From CAYSEW01 sp964430245 (GTDB lineage Bacteria; Bacteroidota; Bacteroidia; Flavobacteriales_D; Parvicellaceae): DNA of 64,000 bases. The notes under the pieces were generated by a model. It saw only the letters and a list, made by a program, of their open reading frames with translations, had not been told where the DNA came from and made no database searches. Shown piece by piece: positions 59,726-64,000 of this stretch (positions within the stretch are counted from its first letter, which is position 1; each line of letters opens with the position of its first letter). Position numbers and translations under genes: made by a program. The stretch spans positions 62,001-126,000 of the forward strand of contig CAYSEW010000001.1 in assembly GCA_964430245.1 (NCBI GenBank). Direction: 5' to 3'.

Positions 59726-60934
59726 ATGAAAACAGAAGTGATAAATCAGGTGTCTGATAGGCTGAATAGATTGTCAGAATCCGCTACTATAGCTATGGCT
59801 AGAAAAAGTAGAGAATTAAAAAACCAAGGAGTAGATGTAATTAGTTTGAGCTTAGGAGAGCCAGATTTTTTTACACCTGATTTTATTAAAAAAGCAGCAG
59901 AAGAAGCTATAGAAAAAAACTATACAAAATACATGGCTGTAAATGGCTATGATGACCTTAGAGAGGCTATAAGTCATAAATTCAAAAGAGACAATAATCT
60001 AGATTATAATGTAGATCAAATAGTTGTTTCTACTGGTGCAAAGCAATCAATAGCCAATGTTGTAATGAGTGTTGTTAATCCTGGAGATGAGGTTATTATT
60101 CCAGCTCCTTTTTGGGTTACTTATGAAGAGATTGTTAAAATGGCTGAAGGCGTTCCTGTTGTTATTGAAGCTTCTATTGAGAATGACTTTAAGATTAACG
60201 CTAAGGAGCTTAGTGCTGCTATTAATAGCAACACAAGATTAATGATCTATAGTTCTCCATGTAACCCTACTGGTTCAGTTTATAGTGAAGATGAATTGAG
60301 AGAGCTAGCTGAAGTAATTTCATTACATCCAAATTTAATTGTAATAAGTGATGAGATCTATGAACATATTAATTTTGTTGGTCACCATACCTCTTTAGCT
60401 CAATTTCCATCCGTTTATGAACAAGTGGTTACTATTAATGGAGTATCAAAAGCTTTTGCCATGACTGGTTGGCGTTTGGGTTATATTGGGGCACCAAAAT
60501 GGATTGCAGATGCATGTACAAAAATACAAGGGCAATTTACTTCAGGTGCATCTAGTATCTCTCAAAGAGCAGCAATGGCTGCAGTTCAAGCTGATCCGTC
60601 TGTTACATATGAAATGAGAGAGGCATTTAGAAAAAGAAGAGAATTAGTACTAGAAAAATTAAAGGAGATCCCTGGTGTTATTGCCAATATCCCTGAAGGC
60701 GCATTTTATGTATTTCCTGATATAAGCGCTTTTTTTGGACTTTCATTTGGAGGGTATAAAATTAATGATGCTAATGATTTAAGTTTGTATTTATTATCAG
60801 AAGCTAATGTAGCATTAGTTACTGGGGCGGCTTTTGGAGCACCAAAATGTATCCGATTATCTTATGCTGCAAGTGAAGAAGAGTTAATAGAAGCTATAAG
60901 AAGGATTAAAGAAGCTCTTTTGAAATTATCATAA
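59726..60934 (+). CDS. Pyridoxal-phosphate aminotransferase, aspartate aminotransferase type (class I)
   Basis: The 402-residue fold-type I enzyme has the PLP lysine in SKAFAMTGWRLGYIGAP near residue 247. The substrate-binding YSSPCNPTGSVYSE is near residues 175-188, and SDEIYEHINF near 209 and RLSYAASEEEL near the C-terminus complete it. It resembles the subgroup Ib/gamma aspartate aminotransferases (Thermus type), which move the amino group between aspartate and 2-oxoglutarate; prephenate can be a further substrate in some members. It ends inside the end of the convergent gene (6-nt overlap). Confidence 0.92.
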   Translation: MKTEVINQVSDRLNRLSESATIAMARKSRELKNQGVDVISLSLGEPDFFTPDFIKKAAEEAIEKNYTKYMAVNGYDDLREAISHKFKRDNNLDYNVDQIVVSTGAKQSIANVVMSVVNPGDEVIIPAPFWVTYEEIVKMAEGVPVVIEASIENDFKINAKELSAAINSNTRLMIYSSPCNPTGSVYSEDELRELAEVISLHPNLIVISDEIYEHINFVGHHTSLAQFPSVYEQVVTINGVSKAFAMTGWRLGYIGAPKWIADACTKIQGQFTSGASSISQRAAMAAVQADPSVTYEMREAFRKRRELVLEKLKEIPGVIANIPEGAFYVFPDISAFFGLSFGGYKINDANDLSLYLLSEANVALVTGAAFGAPKCIRLSYAASEEELIEAIRRIKEALLKLS

Positions 60935-61501
60935 TTTCATTTTATCGGTTAAGTGAGAATCAATTAGATCATCTATTATAGATTTAATTCTTTCATGTTT
61001 AACCTTCGTAGCAATTTTGCTTAATGAACGTAATCCTATTTTATTTTTATTAGGATAATGTTCATCTAATACACTAGTTAAAACGATATAGAAATCCCAT
61101 TGATCTATTTCAAGAACATCTGCTTTTTTCACTACCTTTTCTTTATGAAAGTTAAAGATATATAGGTCAGCTTCTCTGTTTTTAAATGTAAGAGAGCCTT
61201 CTTTTTTTGCATCAATTCCTTTTTTCTTAGAAATGTCAAACAATATACGCTTCGATTTTTTTTGTTTCCAGCTTTGAATGTATCCAGATGTTCTTATAGA
61301 TATTTTTTTTCTTTGATAACGTAAGTCAATATCTCCCCAGTTAATTCTCGGCATTTTGGTTAATTCTAATGCATGTGCCACAATAAATAATCCAAAATCC
61401 TCTCTGTTTTTATTGATCATAATGTCAGAATAGGTCCATTGCCAGAACTTGTTAACTGAAGCATTTGAAAGCCCTTTTATATTTTCATGTCCCCAAAACA
61501 T
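60929..61501 (-). CDS. Predicted PD-(D/E)XK nuclease-fold protein with altered catalytic residues
   Basis: This 190-residue protein matches, from memory, a family of hypothetical proteins with a restriction-endonuclease-like fold. The segments FWQWTYSDIMINKNREDFGLF near residues 19-39, WGDIDLRYQRKKISIRTSGY near 55-74, IQSWKQKKSKRILFDI after it, and DLYIFN with DQWDFYIVLTSVLD near 132-145 follow the family layout. In relatives the strand reads E-V-K before S-A-A-Y-L-Q-S-W. Here it reads S-I-R, so the E-x-K catalytic pair appears lost. It directly abuts the permease gene (next base after its stop). The role is unknown. Confidence 0.55.
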   Translation of the reverse strand: MFWGHENIKGLSNASVNKFWQWTYSDIMINKNREDFGLFIVAHALELTKMPRINWGDIDLRYQRKKISIRTSGYIQSWKQKKSKRILFDISKKKGIDAKKEGSLTFKNREADLYIFNFHKEKVVKKADVLEIDQWDFYIVLTSVLDEHYPNKNKIGLRSLSKIATKVKHERIKSIIDDLIDSHLTDKMKL

Positions 61502-63166
61502 TTATTCTATTCTGATTGCTTTTATAGGTGAGATCTTTGTTATTAGATAGGATGGTAATACTAATGCTAGCACGCATATTATAAATGAACATAGATTGAT
61601 CATTATAAATGGAATAATAGGAAGATGCATAGGTACAATATCAATAAAGTAGTTTTCTTTAGGAAGTGTAAGTATTCCATATTGGTTTTGAATAATAATA
61701 ATAGAGATTCCAAGAAGGTTCCCTAGAATAATGCCAAATAAAACAAGGTAGCTTCCATTATAGATGAATATTTTTCTAATACTCCAATTGGTTGAACCAA
61801 TAGATTTTAAAACCCCTATAAGGCGAGTTTTTTCTAATATAATAACTAATAAAGCTGCAGTCATGTTAATAATAGCAACTAAGATCATTAATGAAAGAAT
61901 AATGTAAACATTTACATCCAACATATTTAGCCAATTAAATACCTCTTGATTTTTTTCAATAATTGTAGTGGTGCTATATTTAGGTCCAGCTATCTTGCTT
62001 ATGTCATTTACTGAATTAAATAGGTCTTTATACTCTTTTAAAACAACCTCTAATCCTCCAATGTAATATTTATAGCTACCTCCAGTTGAATGGCGAATGG
62101 TTTCAATTTCAATACAAGCGTTTTTATAAATGGTGATTGAGTCATTGAGATAGGTGACATTATTAAATTGAAGACAAGTATTGATAGAATCATTCACGTT
62201 TAATGTTCTTATAGAGATCCAAGCAGTATCTGGAAGAATGGATTCTGAAGCTTTATTTGAAGGGTAATTAGCTGTCTCTTCATAGCAGATTACTTGTATA
62301 GATGTATCTTTTAGAATTTGTAAAGGGAGCTTATTTTCAAGAGTTTTATTTGCTGAATTGTTCCATGAATAGATGTATTTTCCATTTCCCCCACTTGATT
62401 TTGCTTCTATGTAGTAAGAGTTCTCATTAGAATTTTCTTTCAATGCTAAAAAAACTTGCAACCCCCAGCCATTTATTTTTCTAATTAAATTGAGGTCTAT
62501 AAATGCGAACTTTTTATCAAAATCTTCTAATCCTGTATCATAAATTCCTGCTATAATTAAATTGTATTGTTTGGGTTTACCATTATTGTTCATGAAAAAG
62601 ACAGTTGCTTTTTCATTGAGTGTGAGCTGTAGTCTTTTTGCTAAAAAATTAGAGACAACAATGCTGTCATTAGATTTTGATGAGTTGTAAACAGGAAATT
62701 TTCCTGCAATCATATGATTATTGAAAAAGGAGGGGTTGAAATCAAAGCTAATTCCTTTAAAAACTAATCCTTCAATATCTCTAATTACTTTACCATCTGA
62801 ATTGATGTTATTATTGTTTTTTGTTTGGATAATTGCAGGTTTGTATGCATAACTCTGAACATTTTTTACTTTGTCATATGCTGCTAGTTCATCATTTATT
62901 AAATGATTAAAAACCATTGGACTACTCTCATAAGATTCATTATTAAATTGAGGTTCAATTTGTATGTGAGAGCCAAACCCAACCACTTTATCTCTAATCT
63001 CTTTTTGAAATCCAGAAGCGACAGAAATTGATAGAATCATTACGCTAATACCTAGAGTGATCCCTATAATTGCTAAAAAAACGATAGGTTGAGAGAGTTT
63101 GTTATCCTTCCCGCCATTTTTTAGCATTCTTTTTGCAATGAAGATCTCAGTATTCAATGAATTCAA
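61502..63166 (-). CDS. LolC/LolE-like ABC transporter permease with an inserted domain
   Basis: This 554-residue FtsX/MacB-type permease has helix 1 near residues 27-50 (VFLAIIGITLGISVMILSISVASGF) and three C-terminal helices from about 420. It resembles the LolC/E permeases that release lipoproteins from the inner membrane. These are normally about 400-415 residues. The extra length is a block at residues 235-369, inside the periplasmic domain between RKINGW and GGLEVVLKEYKD. The block includes SSGGNGKYIYSWNN near 255-270, like a SprB-type surface repeat. The ATPase partner (LolD) is not in the window. Confidence 0.85.
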   Translation of the reverse strand: MNSLNTEIFIAKRMLKNGGKDNKLSQPIVFLAIIGITLGISVMILSISVASGFQKEIRDKVVGFGSHIQIEPQFNNESYESSPMVFNHLINDELAAYDKVKNVQSYAYKPAIIQTKNNNNINSDGKVIRDIEGLVFKGISFDFNPSFFNNHMIAGKFPVYNSSKSNDSIVVSNFLAKRLQLTLNEKATVFFMNNNGKPKQYNLIIAGIYDTGLEDFDKKFAFIDLNLIRKINGWGLQVFLALKENSNENSYYIEAKSSGGNGKYIYSWNNSANKTLENKLPLQILKDTSIQVICYEETANYPSNKASESILPDTAWISIRTLNVNDSINTCLQFNNVTYLNDSITIYKNACIEIETIRHSTGGSYKYYIGGLEVVLKEYKDLFNSVNDISKIAGPKYSTTTIIEKNQEVFNWLNMLDVNVYIILSLMILVAIINMTAALLVIILEKTRLIGVLKSIGSTNWSIRKIFIYNGSYLVLFGIILGNLLGISIIIIQNQYGILTLPKENYFIDIVPMHLPIIPFIMINLCSFIICVLALVLPSYLITKISPIKAIRIE

Positions 63167-63228
63167 TTAAATTAACAGGTTATTTGATTATGGTGTTAAT
63201 ATACAAACGAAAATACATAAACTTAAAG

Positions 63229-64000
63229 ATGTATAGAATTTTGCAATCTATTAGTTTATTAATTGCAGTAACATTATTGCTAGATCTTTCTATTCTAGCA
63301 CAACCGGAGATTAAAGTAGGTGCTAGACAAACAGCAGCATATTTGCCATTATTGAAAAATAAAAAAGTAGCAATAGTTGGTAATCAAACTTCTATGATTG
63401 GCAATATACACTTAGTTGACTCTCTTCTTAAATTAGGAATTAAAGTACAGAATGTATTTGCTCCTGAGCATGGCTTTAGGGGAACGGCAGATGCAGGTGA
63501 ATTAGTAAAAGATGGCTTTGATGTAAAAACAGGTTTGCCTATTCTTTCATTGCATGGGCGTAAAAAAAGAAAGCCTACAGCCGAGATCTTAAAGGATATA
63601 GATGTTGTAATATTCGATATACAGGATGTCGGAGCTAGATTTTATACATACATAAGCACCATGCATTATGTGATGGAGGCATGTGCAGAACAAGATAAAT
63701 TGATGATCATCTTAGATAGGCCTAATCCTAATGGGCATTATGTAGATGGACCAGTTTTGAAAAAGGGGAATGAATCTTTTATTGGTTTACATCCTGTTCC
63801 AATTGTCCATGGAATGACTATTGGAGAATATGCTCAAATGATCAATGGAGAAAGATGGCTCAAAAATGGTATTCAATGTTCTCTTGAAATTATAAAATGT
63901 GAAAACTATTCGCATCTGGACTATTATCAGCTTCCTGTAAGGCCATCTCCTAACTTGCCAAACATGTCTAGTATTTATTTATACCCTTCTTTGTGTTTGT
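63229..64000 (+). CDS. Exo-beta-N-acetylmuramidase NamZ-like (DUF1343), 3' end outside window
   Basis: The first 257 residues of a DUF1343 protein are present and the frame is open to the window edge. After a signal peptide (ISLLIAVTLLLDLSILAQ) come KVAIVGNQTSMIG near residue 43, FAPEHGFRGTADAGE near 78-92, VIFDIQDVGARFYTYIST near 128-145, and LDRPNPNGHYVDGPVL near 164-179. This family (GH171) includes NamZ of Bacillus subtilis, which removes MurNAc from the non-reducing end of wall fragments, a step of peptidoglycan recycling. I chose the ATG at 63229 because it begins a clean signal peptide; an ATG 13 codons upstream (63190) is also in frame. Confidence 0.92.
   Translation, partial: MYRILQSISLLIAVTLLLDLSILAQPEIKVGARQTAAYLPLLKNKKVAIVGNQTSMIGNIHLVDSLLKLGIKVQNVFAPEHGFRGTADAGELVKDGFDVKTGLPILSLHGRKKRKPTAEILKDIDVVIFDIQDVGARFYTYISTMHYVMEACAEQDKLMIILDRPNPNGHYVDGPVLKKGNESFIGLHPVPIVHGMTIGEYAQMINGERWLKNGIQCSLEIIKCENYSHLDYYQLPVRPSPNLPNMSSIYLYPSLCL

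Noticed and set aside
1..64000. CRISPR arrays, tRNA or rRNA genes, insertion sequences, phage genes
   Set aside because: Reading both strands I found no spaced direct repeats, no tRNA T-loop pattern with a paired stem, no transposase or integrase and no rRNA segments. A dedicated tRNA search was not possible.

Overview
The window is AT-rich DNA (roughly one third G+C by eye) from a member of the Bacteroidota, most likely a Flavobacteriales bacterium near the Cryomorphaceae/Crocinitomicaceae/Vicingaceae. This placement rests on the gliding genes gldB and gldC, two cargo proteins with type IX secretion (T9SS) C-terminal sorting domains, Bacteroidota -7 promoter boxes of the form TAnnTTTG, a long FtsZ ending in NSFLHDNVD, and a zeaxanthin-type carotenoid operon. 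Two runs of exactly 100 N show it is a draft scaffold. No rRNA, tRNA, CRISPR array, insertion sequence or prophage was seen.

Layout. 1-5.3 kb: tail of an upstream gene, a monomeric isocitrate dehydrogenase, and an opposed pair of outer-membrane proteins. 5.4-9.6 kb: a large secreted metalloprotease with five exact-period 49-residue repeats and a small exported protein. 9.6-13.4 kb: gldB-gldC-trmB facing an outer-membrane barrel gene and nadE. 13.4-16.4 kb: ferredoxin, its reductase, purE and purK. 16.5-19.6 kb: hpt-adk-obgE-PAP2-crcB. 19.6-22.6 kb: a small lipoprotein broken by a false assembly gap, a DUF4296 lipoprotein, dihydroorotase and a glycosyltransferase. 22.6-28.2 kb: a T9SS cargo, an alkyltransferase-like protein, Mrp and NifU Fe-S proteins, and a TonB receptor. 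28.2-32.5 kb: a five-gene overlapping carotenoid operon (CarH-like regulator, crtI, crtB, crtZ, lycopene cyclase). 32.5-39.2 kb: an aquaporin-arsC pair, a histidine kinase, an Omp28-like lipoprotein, a glycosyltransferase with a non-ATG start coupled to engB, and a two-gene aminolipid acyltransferase pair.

39.4-55.5 kb is the division and cell-wall (dcw) cluster: mraZ-rsmH-ftsL-ftsI-murE-mraY-murD-[stand-alone MurD C-terminal domain]-ftsW-murG-murC-ftsQ-ftsA-ftsZ-yqeY. Its genes are packed with TAATG-type stop/start overlaps, and a probable MraZ operator lies in front. 55.6-64 kb: an O-methyltransferase, an S46 peptidase and a YbjQ protein falsely joined across the second N run, a 41-residue membrane protein, a DUF7935 protein, an aminotransferase, a nuclease-fold protein with altered catalytic residues, a LolE-like permease with a 135-residue insertion, and the start of a NamZ-type muramidase.

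Most of the window is housekeeping. The points most worth a second look are the stand-alone MurD C-terminal domain inside the dcw operon, the CarH-like light/B12 regulator lacking the residue expected at the upper ligand position, the CTG-start glycosyltransferase, the inserted domain in the Lol-type permease, the arsC-aquaporin pair, and two places where the N runs mislead gene calling.
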